Source: JAXGPP01 sp964436865
GTDB lineage: Bacteria; Planctomycetota; Planctomycetia; Pirellulales; Thermoguttaceae
Assembly (NCBI GenBank): GCA_964436865.1
Contig: CAYTFK010000012.1
Span: 1-48,584, forward strand
Direction: 5' to 3'
Length of the DNA: 48,584 nt
How positions within the stretch are numbered: the stretch's first letter is position 1; each line of letters begins with the position of its first letter. Below, piece by piece: positions 7,111 through 16,043 of the stretch. The translations under genes were made by a program, and so were the position numbers. The notes under the pieces were generated by a model. That model saw nothing but the letters and a program-made list of their open reading frames with translations, ran no database searches and was not told the DNA's origin.

Positions 7111-9101
7111 CACGTGTGCGGGTGGGAGCGGCCGTCTTGAATCAGACGCCCCTGGATTGGACCGGAAATCTCCGTAACATTCACGCGGCCATCGAGATCG
7201 CCCGCGCGCGGCAGGTCCAGTTCCTCTGCCTGCCGGAACTATGTGTCACTGGCTACGGCTGCGAAGACGCCTTCCACTCGCTGGGGCTCCAGCGAATCGC
7301 GATCGACACCCTGCACGAGATCGTTGCCGCCACCGCGGGTATGGTCGTTTCGGTCGGTCTGCCGCTGTTGCACAAGAATGCCCTGTTCGACACGGCCTGC
7401 CTGATCGCCGACCGCCGCATCATTGGCTTTGTCGCCAAACGGTATCTGGCGGGAGAGGGGTTGCACTACGAGCCACGCTGGTTCAAGCCGTGGCCGCGAG
7501 GTCACCGCGACCGTGTGCTCGTAGGGAACGAGATGTATCCGATCGGCGACCTGGTATTCAACTGCGGCGGGGTGAAGATCGGTTTCGAAATCTGCGAAGA
7601 CGCCTGGGTGGCTCAGCGCCCGGGGAGCGACTTGTCGCTTCAGGGGGTCGATATGATCTTCAACCCCAGCGCCAGCCATTTCGCGTTCGGCAAGATCGAG
7701 GTCCGCAAGCGATTCGTCATCGAAGGGTCGCGGGCGTTCAGCGTGAGCTATGTGTATTCCAACCTGGTGGGCAATGAGGCCGGCCGCATCATCTACGACG
7801 GCGGAGCGATCATCGCCTCGGCGGGGCGGCTGTTGGCCGTTGGACCGCGTTTCACGTTTCAGCCCGTCGATGTGACGACTGCCGTGGTCAACATCGACGC
7901 CACGCGGATGAACCTCGCCCGCACCGGCAGTTTTCAGCCCGACCTGAAGGCACACGAGGGTGCGGAAGTCGCCTGCCCGTTTGAAGTCCCCGACGTCGAG
8001 CCCGAGGTCAGCCGGCCGGAAGTGGCCGGCTGGGAGACGAGTCCGCATATCAAGGAGGAGGAATTTGCCCGGGCGTTGATGCTGGGCCTGTTTGATTACC
8101 TCCGCAAAAGCCGCTCGCAGGGATTCGTCGTCAATCTGAGTGGCGGCGCCGATTCCTCCGCCACCGCGTGCCTGGTGTCGATGATGGTCCGCCAGGCCGC
8201 CGCGGAGCTTGGTGAGACAGCGTTCAACCAGGCGCTGGGATACGTCCCCGGGCTGGCGGCGATTTCCGATTCAGCCGGTCGGGTGCGTCGCTTGCTCCAC
8301 TGTCTCTATCAGGCGACGAGCAACAGCAGCGATACCACGCGGCACGCGGCGACTTCAGTGGCCGAGGCGATCGGCGCCGAGATGTCGTGCCTGGAAATCG
8401 ACGGACTTGTCAGGGCCTATGTCGACGGCGCGCAGCAGATCCTCGGGCGATCGCTTACCTGGCAGCAGGATGACCTGGCACTGCAGAACATCCAGGCGCG
8501 CGTTCGTGCCCCGAGTGCCTGGCTGTTGGCCAACGTGAAGGGGGCGCTGCTGCTGGCCACAAGCAACCGGTCTGAGGCCGCGGTCGGCTACGCCACAATG
8601 GACGGCGACACGGCCGGCGGCCTGAGTCCCATCGCCGGGATTGACAAAGCCTACCTCCGCCGCTGGCTGCGGTGGCTCCAGGCTGAAGGGCCGCTAGGGC
8701 TCGGTCCTATCCCGGCGCTGGCCACGGTCAACGATCTGCCGCCCACGGCGGAGCTGCGCCCGCCGGAGTCGAAACAGACGGATGAGGGCGACCTCATGCC
8801 ATACGAAGTGCTCGATGTCATCGAACGCTATGCGATCCGCGACAAGCAGTCGCCGGTCGAGGTGTTTCGCGTAGCGCGGGCCCAGTTTCCCCAGTTCACC
8901 GTGGAGCAACTGCACACCTGGGTCCGCCGCTTCTACCTGCTGTGGTCGCGGAATCAATGGAAACGGGAACGCTATGCTCCCTCGTTCCACCTGGACGACG
9001 AAAACCTCGATCCCAAAACCTGGTGTCGCTTCCCGATTCTCTCCGGCGGCTTCACTCGCGAGCTTGAAGAATTGCGCGAGTACGTCGATAAGAACGGGTA
9101 A
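7107..9101 (+). CDS. nadE: Glutamine-dependent NAD+ synthase
   Basis: The 664-residue enzyme amidates nicotinate adenine dinucleotide to NAD+, using ammonia released from glutamine. The N-terminal nitrilase-type glutaminase domain (about 1-290) has the catalytic triad E44 (LPELCVTGYG), K111 (AKRYL) and C163 (FEICEDAW). The C-terminal synthetase domain begins near 320 and has the ATP pyrophosphatase loop SGGADSS at 345-351. Its length matches the two-domain, glutamine-using class rather than the short ammonia-dependent form. It overlaps pncB by 4 bases. The adenylyltransferase nadD, needed between the two steps, is not in the window. Confidence 0.94.
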   Translation: MTRVRVGAAVLNQTPLDWTGNLRNIHAAIEIARARQVQFLCLPELCVTGYGCEDAFHSLGLQRIAIDTLHEIVAATAGMVVSVGLPLLHKNALFDTACLIADRRIIGFVAKRYLAGEGLHYEPRWFKPWPRGHRDRVLVGNEMYPIGDLVFNCGGVKIGFEICEDAWVAQRPGSDLSLQGVDMIFNPSASHFAFGKIEVRKRFVIEGSRAFSVSYVYSNLVGNEAGRIIYDGGAIIASAGRLLAVGPRFTFQPVDVTTAVVNIDATRMNLARTGSFQPDLKAHEGAEVACPFEVPDVEPEVSRPEVAGWETSPHIKEEEFARALMLGLFDYLRKSRSQGFVVNLSGGADSSATACLVSMMVRQAAAELGETAFNQALGYVPGLAAISDSAGRVRRLLHCLYQATSNSSDTTRHAATSVAEAIGAEMSCLEIDGLVRAYVDGAQQILGRSLTWQQDDLALQNIQARVRAPSAWLLANVKGALLLATSNRSEAAVGYATMDGDTAGGLSPIAGIDKAYLRRWLRWLQAEGPLGLGPIPALATVNDLPPTAELRPPESKQTDEGDLMPYEVLDVIERYAIRDKQSPVEVFRVARAQFPQFTVEQLHTWVRRFYLLWSRNQWKRERYAPSFHLDDENLDPKTWCRFPILSGGFTRELEELREYVDKNG

Positions 9102-9168
9102 TCCGTGGAAACGGAGGGGTTCGACGGCGGAAGCGGAGAACCGAAGCAGCGAGGGTCAGCATTCCCGC

Positions 9169-10686
9169 TCAGCCTGTCGGTGGTTCATTCCCCTGCTCGG
9201 CAATGACCACGACGCGGTTGCCGTGGATCTCGACGATCCGCACGGGCGTGTTCTTGTCGATGAAGTCGCCGTCGGCCACCACGTCAAGATAGCGATCGCC
9301 GAAGCGGGCCTTTCCCGCCGGGCGGAGTTGCGAATTGGCCACGCCAACCGCGCCGACCACCGCTTGGTCGGTTGCACCGAGACCGCCGACAGCGCTGGCT
9401 TCCGCGTCTGTCTTCGGCCGGTCGGGCGGCTCCAGCATGAAGCGATTGAATACCGGCAGCGACCCGAAATACCGGCTCAGGAAGACCGCGGCCAACCCAA
9501 AAACCCCGCCGGAGACGGCGATCACCAGTAGAGAACTGGTGAGCATACCCAGTTCGCGTCCGGTCTGTGGGATAACGAACCTTTGTCCGGCGAGCACCAG
9601 ACTCACCACGATCAGCAGGATGCCGGTAAGGCCGGCGACGCCAAAACCCGGCAAGAGAAACAGCTCGACACCCAGGAAGGCAATTCCCGCGACGAACAGT
9701 ACGATTTCCAGCCAGTCAGCCGTGCCGCCCAGGAAGCGGCTCCAGAAGAAGAGCATGAAACACAACAGGGCAATGAGCCCGCCCACGCCAATGCCCGGCG
9801 AGCTGAACTCGATATACAGAGCGATCAGCCCAATGACAAACAGCAGACCCGTGACGATGCCCAGGTTGAGGATGTATACGGCCGTGTCCACACCCGTCGG
9901 TTCCAGGATGAGCAGGTCGCCTTTCAGCCCATAGCGACGCTGTACATCCTCTCGACTGCCGGCCAGCCCCTGGGCGAGCAGAAGCTCGACGGCCCGCTCG
10001 CCGCTGACTTCCAGGAAGTTGCCTTTCCGCGATTCGTGTACCAGGGGGCCTTTTTCCCAGACCTTGGGATCGGCCGCCGACTCGATCTCATCTTCCGACA
10101 TGTAGGTGATCTTGCCGGTGTCGCGGTTCTTTACCTGATATACGAGGAGGTCCATGTCGACCATCGCCTCGGCCAGCGCCGGCGGTCGGTCGCCTGCCTG
10201 GGCCAACTGGCGGACGTTGGCGGCGAGATTGCTGCGGAATTTCTCCGGCGCGTGGCGGAAGAGGAAATTCTCGTCCATGAAGATCGCACCGGCATCGCCC
10301 ATCATGGCGTTGGAATCGATGATGATGTCGTCGGCCCCCAGGGCGACGATAGCGGCTCCGCTCAACGCCTCGCGGGGGATGTAAGCGACCGTGTGCGCCC
10401 ACTTGAGATCGCGAAGCATGCGGGCGATGTCGAGGCTGGCGTCCACCTCGCCGCCGGGACTGTCGATCTCGATGATTACCAGATCGGACTTCCGCTTCCT
10501 GGCAACGTCCAGCTTGCGCTCAAAATACTTCTCGAGCCGGGAGTCGATCATCCCCTCAAAGCGAATGAGCGCGCCGCGCTGGTACTGCTGGGGCGGTTTG
10601 GGTTCGGCAGCCTCGCCGACCCCTGGCCCGGCAAGCAATACCGCCGCACCGAGCAAGGACGCGAACGCCACCCCGAGCCGTTCCAT
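9169..10686 (-). CDS. NfeD-family membrane protein with ClpP-class serine protease domain
   Basis: This 505-residue long-form NfeD has a signal sequence (LGVAFASLLGAAVLLAG), then a SppA/ClpP-like domain with the IDSPGGEVDASL substrate loop and the likely nucleophile S109 in EALSGAAIVALGA. Several membrane segments follow at roughly 270-420 (VTGLLFVIGLIALYIEF and others), and an OB-fold NfeD domain ends the protein (GDFIDKNTPVRIVEIHGNRV). Relatives degrade stomatin-type membrane proteins; no stomatin gene is next to it here. The start at 10686 is chosen because a good promoter lies just upstream at 10732-10760, which would fall inside the longest reading frame. Confidence 0.88.
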   Translation of the reverse strand: MERLGVAFASLLGAAVLLAGPGVGEAAEPKPPQQYQRGALIRFEGMIDSRLEKYFERKLDVARKRKSDLVIIEIDSPGGEVDASLDIARMLRDLKWAHTVAYIPREALSGAAIVALGADDIIIDSNAMMGDAGAIFMDENFLFRHAPEKFRSNLAANVRQLAQAGDRPPALAEAMVDMDLLVYQVKNRDTGKITYMSEDEIESAADPKVWEKGPLVHESRKGNFLEVSGERAVELLLAQGLAGSREDVQRRYGLKGDLLILEPTGVDTAVYILNLGIVTGLLFVIGLIALYIEFSSPGIGVGGLIALLCFMLFFWSRFLGGTADWLEIVLFVAGIAFLGVELFLLPGFGVAGLTGILLIVVSLVLAGQRFVIPQTGRELGMLTSSLLVIAVSGGVFGLAAVFLSRYFGSLPVFNRFMLEPPDRPKTDAEASAVGGLGATDQAVVGAVGVANSQLRPAGKARFGDRYLDVVADGDFIDKNTPVRIVEIHGNRVVVIAEQGNEPPTG

Positions 10687-10731
10687 ATGCTGGCCTGCCA
10701 AGTCTGCTTTCTTCTTCGCCCTTCCCCTTCT

Positions 10732-10760
10732 ATAGTAGGGACCGTCCCGGACGCGGTCAA
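10732..10760 (-). promoter_or_regulatory. Promoter of the NfeD-family gene
   Basis: Minus-strand TTGACC (10760-10755, 5 of 6) and TACTAT (10737-10732, 4 of 6) have an ideal 17-base spacer. Transcription would start near 10725, about 40 bases before the chosen ATG. Confidence 0.55.
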
Positions 10761-10868
10761 TAATGTCGGATTGATCCTCGCGTCGAAACGAGCATGGCGG
10801 TGATGGAATTCGCAATGGTGGACCGCCCGTCGGTTCGAGGCGAGCACCAGCAGATCACCCCCCGCCTT

Positions 10869-12101
10869 TCACTTGCTGCCAAGCGCCATGAGGTGCGACA
10901 CGGTCCGTAGATACATGACACCGCCTGCCACGGCGGGTGTGCTGTGCGACGGTTCTCCAAGATCGACTCGGCCGAGCAGTTCAAATCGATCGGCGGCGGC
11001 CAGCACGACGACCTCACCCTGGCGCGAAATGCAGTAAAGCCGGTCGTCTACGCGGATGGGCGAGCCGAAATAGTCGCCGCCGATCCGCTCCCTCCAAACG
11101 AGTTTGCCGGAAGGGGCGTCGAGGCACGTCACAATGCCGCGGTCGTACCACAGGAAGAGCAGGTTGCCGTGCGCCAGGGGCGTGGGCACGTAGGGTAGCG
11201 AACCGGAGATTTCGTAGGCCAGTTCAGGTTTCTGGCCGGTCGTCGGATTGCCCGGACGTATGGCCAGGGCCTGCTTGCCGACACCCCCTTCGCCACACGT
11301 GGCCACGAACAGGCCTGCCGCCAGACACGGCGATCCCACAACGCGATACTTGAAAAGCGGCAACTCCCAATTCGCCTTGCCCGTCCGCGGATCAAGGCTG
11401 CTGAATCCATGCGCCCAACTGGTGAGGATCAGTTGCGGTGGCCCTTCCTCTGGCCGGTAAACAAAGGGCGTCGAGAAAGCGGCCTTCTCGGTCCGCCGTT
11501 CCGTCTGCCATCGGATCTTCCCCGTCTCACGGTCCAAAGCGATGATGCTCGACGGTCCGTCCTGTTCGTTCGCCACGATCACCAGGTCCTCGAACAACAC
11601 GGGGGAAGTCCCGAATCCGTGCTGCGAGCGAAACGGCCCCAGCTTTGTGCGCCAGGCCTCTTTGCCAGATGAAAGCTCTAGCGCGACGACGACGTACTCC
11701 TCGGGTGTGGCCCAGGCGACATACGCGTGCTCGGCATCCAGTGCAGGGGTCGATGACGCATAGCTGTTGAAGGCATGCATGCGGTACGTGCCGCTCGCGA
11801 ACTGCTGACGCCACCGAGTTTGGCCGTCAATCGTGTTGAGACAAAGGATGGTGAGTGCTCCCGTTTCATCGTCGCCCGCAGTGACTATCACGCGGTCGCC
11901 CCAAACAACCGGCGACGAATAGCCAGCACCCGGTAATTCGACTCGCCAGCGGCAGTCCTTCTGTGTCCACTTCGCAGGAATCGCGGGGCCGGAAGCGGAG
12001 GCTGATGCGTCAGGTCCAAGGAATCGCGGCCAGTTTTCAGCGGTGTCGGGCGACATGCTGACGGCAAACAATACGAGCAGGCAGGGGAACTGGGAGGTCA
12101 T
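10869..12101 (-). CDS. Exported PQQ-binding-like beta-propeller protein (BamB-like)
   Basis: The 410-residue protein begins with a signal peptide (FPCLLVLFAVSM) and then ENWPRFLGPDAS, an opening seen in many planctomycete PQQ-propeller proteins. The body consists of repeated propeller blades: strands such as SSPVVWGDRVIVTAG and TSPVLFEDLVIVANE alternate with LDRETGKIRWQTE-type turns. Such propellers serve as scaffolds or as dehydrogenases; no catalytic residues for quinone chemistry can be assigned, so a scaffold or sensor role outside the cytoplasm is as likely. It is transcribed alone, 182 bases before the NfeD gene start, and is divergent from the cbiX-like gene. Confidence 0.85.
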   Translation of the reverse strand: MTSQFPCLLVLFAVSMSPDTAENWPRFLGPDASASASGPAIPAKWTQKDCRWRVELPGAGYSSPVVWGDRVIVTAGDDETGALTILCLNTIDGQTRWRQQFASGTYRMHAFNSYASSTPALDAEHAYVAWATPEEYVVVALELSSGKEAWRTKLGPFRSQHGFGTSPVLFEDLVIVANEQDGPSSIIALDRETGKIRWQTERRTEKAAFSTPFVYRPEEGPPQLILTSWAHGFSSLDPRTGKANWELPLFKYRVVGSPCLAAGLFVATCGEGGVGKQALAIRPGNPTTGQKPELAYEISGSLPYVPTPLAHGNLLFLWYDRGIVTCLDAPSGKLVWRERIGGDYFGSPIRVDDRLYCISRQGEVVVLAAADRFELLGRVDLGEPSHSTPAVAGGVMYLRTVSHLMALGSK

Positions 12102-12253
12102 AGCGGGCCTGGGGTGGGCAAGATCATTCCGCAGAAGGAAGGGCCAGATACAAAGCCAGCCTCATCGAGGCCCGCCGTCGCGACGACGCGGACCACCGCC
12201 CGGATTCTACTTGCCGGCAACCGCTCCCGGCTAGCCCCGCCCAACTGCTCGGT

Positions 12254-12283
12254 TTGCCCGGCGGGAGCGGAGTCCCCTACAAT
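12254..12283 (+). promoter_or_regulatory. Candidate promoter of the cbiX-like gene
   Basis: TTGCCC (12254-12259, 4 of 6) and TACAAT (12278-12283, 5 of 6) are separated by 18 bases, about 60 bases before the ATG at 12343. Confidence 0.45.
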
Positions 12284-12342
12284 TCCCCGCAATTCCGCTT
12301 TCCGGGTGTAGCACCAAGGCCAGCGAGCCTCCCCGAGGTCTC

Positions 12343-13149
12343 ATGAGACGGCATGTAGCGGCTGAAGGCGTGTTAGTAGTGGGGCATGGCACCCTCGGCG
12401 AGGAGGGGATTGTCGGGTTTCATGAGATCGTCGCGGAGATTGCTCTTCGGCTCGAACAGCAGGCGGTGCAGGGTTGCTTCCTCGAGATGACCTCTCCGTC
12501 AATCGCCGAGGGATTCGAGGCCCTGGTCACGCGTGGCGTAGGTCGGATCTCCGTGTTACCGCTGTTGCTTTTCGCCGCCCAGCATGTCCGCCACGATATT
12601 CCCGCGGCCCTATCCCGGGCAGCGGCGCGGTTTCCAGGGGTGGAAGTGCGTGTCGCGGGCCATCTCGGATGCCACCCGAAGATCGTCGAACTCTCTCGCC
12701 TGCGATACCGCGAAAGCCTCTGCAGCCGAGCGGTGGTTGCCCCGGAAGAAACGCTGGCGATTGTGGCGGGGCGAGGGAGTCGTGACCGGCGGGCCACGGA
12801 AGAAATGCTCCATCTGGTGGAGTTGTTGCGAGACCCGAACATTGCCTCACAACACGAGGCAGCCTTCCTCGCAATGGAGCAACCTTTGCTGGCGACGCGT
12901 CTGGCGGAAGTGCCACCGTCGGCCTTCCGACGGATTGTGGTGCAGCCGCATTTGCTGTTGCCGGGTGCATTGGTCGATAGGGCACGCCTTGCGGCCCGGG
13001 CCGCAAGGGCCCGACTTGGAGCCACGGAGGTTTTGATTGCCGCTCCCCTCGGTCCGCATCCGCTGGTGGCAGAAGCCGTCGTCGATATCGTCGCAGCGAT
13101 GTCCAATCCGGATGAACTGGATGACGCTTGGAGCCGTAGAGCTAGTTGA
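12343..13149 (+). CDS. cbiX: Sirohydrochlorin chelatase-like protein (CbiX family)
   Basis: The 268-residue protein has two tandem chelatase-like halves. The first half opens with GVLVVGHGTLGEEG (H15) and has LLLFAAQHVRHDIP (H81), the two metal-site histidines of CbiX, which inserts Co2+ or Fe2+ into sirohydrochlorin. The second half keeps the fold but reads AIVAGRGSRDRR where a histidine would stand, so only one active site is expected. A GAGG ribosome-binding site sits 5 bases before the ATG. No siroheme or cobalamin gene is adjacent; hemL lies 28 kb away. The metal cannot be predicted from sequence alone. Confidence 0.82.
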   Translation: MRRHVAAEGVLVVGHGTLGEEGIVGFHEIVAEIALRLEQQAVQGCFLEMTSPSIAEGFEALVTRGVGRISVLPLLLFAAQHVRHDIPAALSRAAARFPGVEVRVAGHLGCHPKIVELSRLRYRESLCSRAVVAPEETLAIVAGRGSRDRRATEEMLHLVELLRDPNIASQHEAAFLAMEQPLLATRLAEVPPSAFRRIVVQPHLLLPGALVDRARLAARAARARLGATEVLIAAPLGPHPLVAEAVVDIVAAMSNPDELDDAWSRRAS

Positions 13150-13257
13150 CGTATTTGGGGGGGGCTGGAGTTTTTCGGGAGTTTTTGTCGATTTTACCGA
13201 GTTAAGACTAGTCAGTAATGGGTACTCATACTAGTTACGGCGAGGGAGTTATTGATC

Positions 13258-13286
13258 TTGTCCGAGTGAATCCCTACCGCTAGGAT
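13258..13286 (+). promoter_or_regulatory. Candidate promoter of the Prc protease gene
   Basis: TTGTCC (13258-13263) and TAGGAT (13281-13286), each 4 of 6 to consensus, have a 17-base spacer and lie about 50 bases before the chosen ATG at 13335. Confidence 0.35.
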
Positions 13287-13334
13287 GGGCGGGCTTGGGC
13301 AATTACGGGACTTTGTTGGCTTTTGAGGAAAAAG

Positions 13335-15389
13335 ATGAGACTGACGATGGCGATAGGAAGACGTATGCGGCTCTCCGGCCTGTTGCTTGCCGCGGTTCTG
13401 GCGTCGAGTCTGGCGATTCCGGCGTGTGCCGATCCGGTTGCGCCGAGCACGCAGGACGAGAAGACGGCATTTACCGTGGCGGCCTTGCTGCGGCGGGAGC
13501 ATCTTTCGCGGCATCCGCTCGACGACGAAATCGCCTCGCGGGCTCTGAACCTGTACCTGAAGGCGCTCGATCCGATGAAGGTCTACTTCCTGCAATCGGA
13601 CATCGATGCTTTCAAGAGGCAGGAGACTCAGATCGACGACCAGCTCAAGCGGGGAAAGATCGATCTTGGCTATACGATCTTCCAGACCTTTCTCCGCCGG
13701 ATCGACGAGCGTGTGAAACTGGTCGATGAGTTCCTCGCGATGGAACACGATTTCACCGTCGACGAAGAGATCGTGGTCGACCCGGATGTTGCCGAGTACG
13801 CCAAGAACGATGCCGAGGCCCGCGACAAATGGCGCAAGCGGATTAAATATGATTTGCTGACGCTGAAAGCGGACGACACGGTGGGGCAGGAGGCGATCGA
13901 CAAGCTGACTCGCCGCTACCACAGCTTTGCCAAGCGGATGCATCAAACGTCCAGCGATGAGCTGTTGGAGATGTATCTCACGTCGGTGACGACGGCGTAC
14001 GATCCTCACACCACGTACATGTCGCCCGGTACGCTGGAGAATTTCGACATCTCAATGCGGCTGGAATTGGAGGGTATCGGGGCCGCGCTTCAGTCGGAAG
14101 ACGGCTACACGATCGTCAGCAAGATCATCCCGGGCGGCGCCGCCGCAAAGCATGGTCAGCTCAAGCCGCAGGACAAGATCGTTGGAGTCGGCCAGGGCAA
14201 GGATGGCGCGATCCAGGACGTCGTCGATATGAAGCTCGACGATGTGGTGGCTTTGATTCGCGGCAAGCGCGGCACCACCGTCCGACTCCAGGTCATTCCG
14301 CTCGACAGCCAGGAGCGGAAGATCATCGAGATCGTTCGCGAGCGCGTGGAACTCAAGGACAGCGAGGCCCAGGCGAAAGTCTTCGAAGAAGGGCAGCAAG
14401 CGGATGGCTCGCCCTACAAGATCGGCGTAATCAACCTGCCGAGCTTCTACATGGATATGGAAGGCGCCCGCCAGGGGCTGGCTGAGTTCAAGAGCACCAC
14501 CCGCGATGTGCGGCGGATCCTGGAGAGCTTCAATCAACAGGGCGTCGACGCCGTAGTGCTCGATCTGCGATTCAACGGCGGTGGTTCGCTCCAGGAAGCG
14601 ATCAATCTGACCGGCCTGTTCATCGATCAGGGGCCGGTGGTGCAAGTGAAGGACGCCGACGGCCAGGTGTCGCCGTACAACGACCTGGAAAGCGGCGCGG
14701 TCTGGAACGGACCGCTGGTGGTGGTGATCAACAAGTTCAGTGCCAGTGCCAGCGAGATTCTCGCCGGGGCGATCCAGGACTACCGTCGCGGTCTGGTCAT
14801 CGGCGACTATGCGACGCACGGCAAGGGGACGGTGCAGAGCCTGATGGACCTGAGCCAGCGGTTGTTTGGCCTCACCCGGGGCCCGGAACTGGGGGCGCTC
14901 AAGATTACCATGCAGCAGTTCTATCGCCCCAACGGCGAGAGCACGCAGAAGCGCGGAGTGCTGTCCGACATTGAGTTGCCCTCGCTGACGACGCATCTCG
15001 ACGTCGGGGAGGCCGATCTGGAGTACCCAGTCGAATTCGATCGTATCCAGGCGATGCGTTACAACCCGACAAACCGCGTGGACAAGACAATCGTCGACCG
15101 TCTGAAGTATCAGTCGGTCCAGCGCCGCGAAGCGTCGGAGGATTTTCAGAAAGTGGCCAAGAGGATTGACCTGTACTTGAAGCAGAAGGACCGCAAGACG
15201 GTCACCCTCAACGAGGACAAGTTCATGGCCGAACGCGAAGCGCTCACGGCCGAAAAAGAAGAGCAGAAGAAGCTCGAGGAATTGAACAACCTCAGCGAGT
15301 CGGGAATCAAGCGAGACTACTATCTGAGCGAGGCGATCGCGATCACCATGGATTACCTGCAGATGGTTTTGGTGGCTCAGGCACGGTGA
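13335..15389 (+). CDS. prc: Carboxy-terminal processing (tail-specific) protease, S41 family
   Basis: The 684-residue exported protease is close in length to E. coli Prc (682). A signal peptide (LSGLLLAAVLASSLAIPA) leads to a Tsp N-terminal helical domain, a PDZ domain (GIGAALQSEDGYTIV...IPGGAAAKHG), the S41 core with the nucleophile in FSASASEI and K497 in THGKGTVQ, and a C-terminal Prc-type extension. It should cleave periplasmic proteins from the C-terminus and in E. coli is linked to cell-wall hydrolase turnover. The GAGGA ribosome-binding site fits the ATG at 13335; an upstream TTG is inside that site. A strong intrinsic terminator follows 21 bases after the stop. Confidence 0.93.
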   Translation: MRLTMAIGRRMRLSGLLLAAVLASSLAIPACADPVAPSTQDEKTAFTVAALLRREHLSRHPLDDEIASRALNLYLKALDPMKVYFLQSDIDAFKRQETQIDDQLKRGKIDLGYTIFQTFLRRIDERVKLVDEFLAMEHDFTVDEEIVVDPDVAEYAKNDAEARDKWRKRIKYDLLTLKADDTVGQEAIDKLTRRYHSFAKRMHQTSSDELLEMYLTSVTTAYDPHTTYMSPGTLENFDISMRLELEGIGAALQSEDGYTIVSKIIPGGAAAKHGQLKPQDKIVGVGQGKDGAIQDVVDMKLDDVVALIRGKRGTTVRLQVIPLDSQERKIIEIVRERVELKDSEAQAKVFEEGQQADGSPYKIGVINLPSFYMDMEGARQGLAEFKSTTRDVRRILESFNQQGVDAVVLDLRFNGGGSLQEAINLTGLFIDQGPVVQVKDADGQVSPYNDLESGAVWNGPLVVVINKFSASASEILAGAIQDYRRGLVIGDYATHGKGTVQSLMDLSQRLFGLTRGPELGALKITMQQFYRPNGESTQKRGVLSDIELPSLTTHLDVGEADLEYPVEFDRIQAMRYNPTNRVDKTIVDRLKYQSVQRREASEDFQKVAKRIDLYLKQKDRKTVTLNEDKFMAEREALTAEKEEQKKLEELNNLSESGIKRDYYLSEAIAITMDYLQMVLVAQAR

Positions 15390-15410
15390 CCTCGTAGTGC
15401 TTCTGAAACC

Positions 15411-15437
15411 AAAGGGCCTCTTCGGAGGCCCTTTTCG
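15411..15437 (+). terminator. Rho-independent terminator of prc
   Basis: AAAGGGCCTC and GAGGCCCTTT form a perfect 10-bp stem around the tetraloop TTCG, followed by TCGTTT. This is a textbook intrinsic terminator just past the prc stop codon. Confidence 0.92.
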
Positions 15438-15591
15438 TTTCGCACACGGGAAAGGGCGGTGCCGGCAGATTCAATCAACTCGCAAGACGCGCCGGAGATT
15501 CCCGGCCGGCATGCCTATCGCCCCCGGCCGTTTCCCGGAAACGGCCGTGGAGCGATTTCAGCATGTGCAGGCATGGTACACGCCACGCCTG

Positions 15592-15864
15592 TCACCAGGT
15601 TCGCGCTCGCCGGTTCGCGGAGGCCACGTAAATGGCGAGCACAACGATGGCTCCCAGGATCGACATGATCCAGTTTGAAGCCTGCAGAGGCTCGCCGCCC
15701 GTGAATATCCAGGCGATGAATCCACCGACGAAAGAGCCGATAACTCCCAGGATCATCGTCGCCAGGACGCCGATGGGCTGACGGCCGGGAACCAGCAAAC
15801 GCGCGATGGCGCCAGCAATCAAACCAAACAGGGCCCACGCCACGATCGCAGCAACAGTCTCCAT
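15592..15864 (-). CDS. GlsB/YeaQ/YmgE family small membrane protein
   Basis: The 90-residue protein has three hydrophobic segments with the family pattern: IVAWALFGLIAGAIARLL, a PGRQPIG loop, the glycine-rich LATMILGVIGSFVGGFIAWI, and IMSILGAIVVLAIY. Members are called transglycosylase-associated proteins and are induced by general stress in other bacteria; their molecular role is unknown. A GAAGGAG ribosome-binding site precedes the ATG. It follows the CorC-type gene on the same strand after 179 bases that contain a perfect hairpin, so it may be a separate unit. Confidence 0.88.
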   Translation of the reverse strand: METVAAIVAWALFGLIAGAIARLLVPGRQPIGVLATMILGVIGSFVGGFIAWIFTGGEPLQASNWIMSILGAIVVLAIYVASANRRARTW

Positions 15865-15983
15865 GATTCTCTCCTTCAGTCGTCCAAGATAGGCTCGCAG
15901 CCCATCGATCAGGATGTGTCTCGGTACGAGGGGGGGCCGGCACGGGTGTGTCGTCGCCCTGGGGCTGTTCCGAGCAAGTGGCG

Positions 15984-16003
15984 TGCCAATCGGGAGATTG
16001 GCA
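15984..16003. repeat. Perfect 8-bp hairpin between the CorC-type and GlsB-type genes
   Basis: TGCCAATC (15984-15991) and GATTGGCA (15996-16003) pair perfectly around GGGA. It is about 40 bases after the CorC-type stop on the minus strand. With no T-run, it may be an mRNA 3' end stabiliser or a protein-binding palindrome. Confidence 0.5.
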
Positions 16004-16043
16004 GTTCAGGAGGGCGATACGCTTGCGATCCCCCGAGCCGGTC

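Noticed and set aside
13209..13239. ACTAGT...ACTAGT near-palindrome before prc
   Set aside because: The arms are short and self-complementary, and the match between them is imperfect, so it is likely chance.
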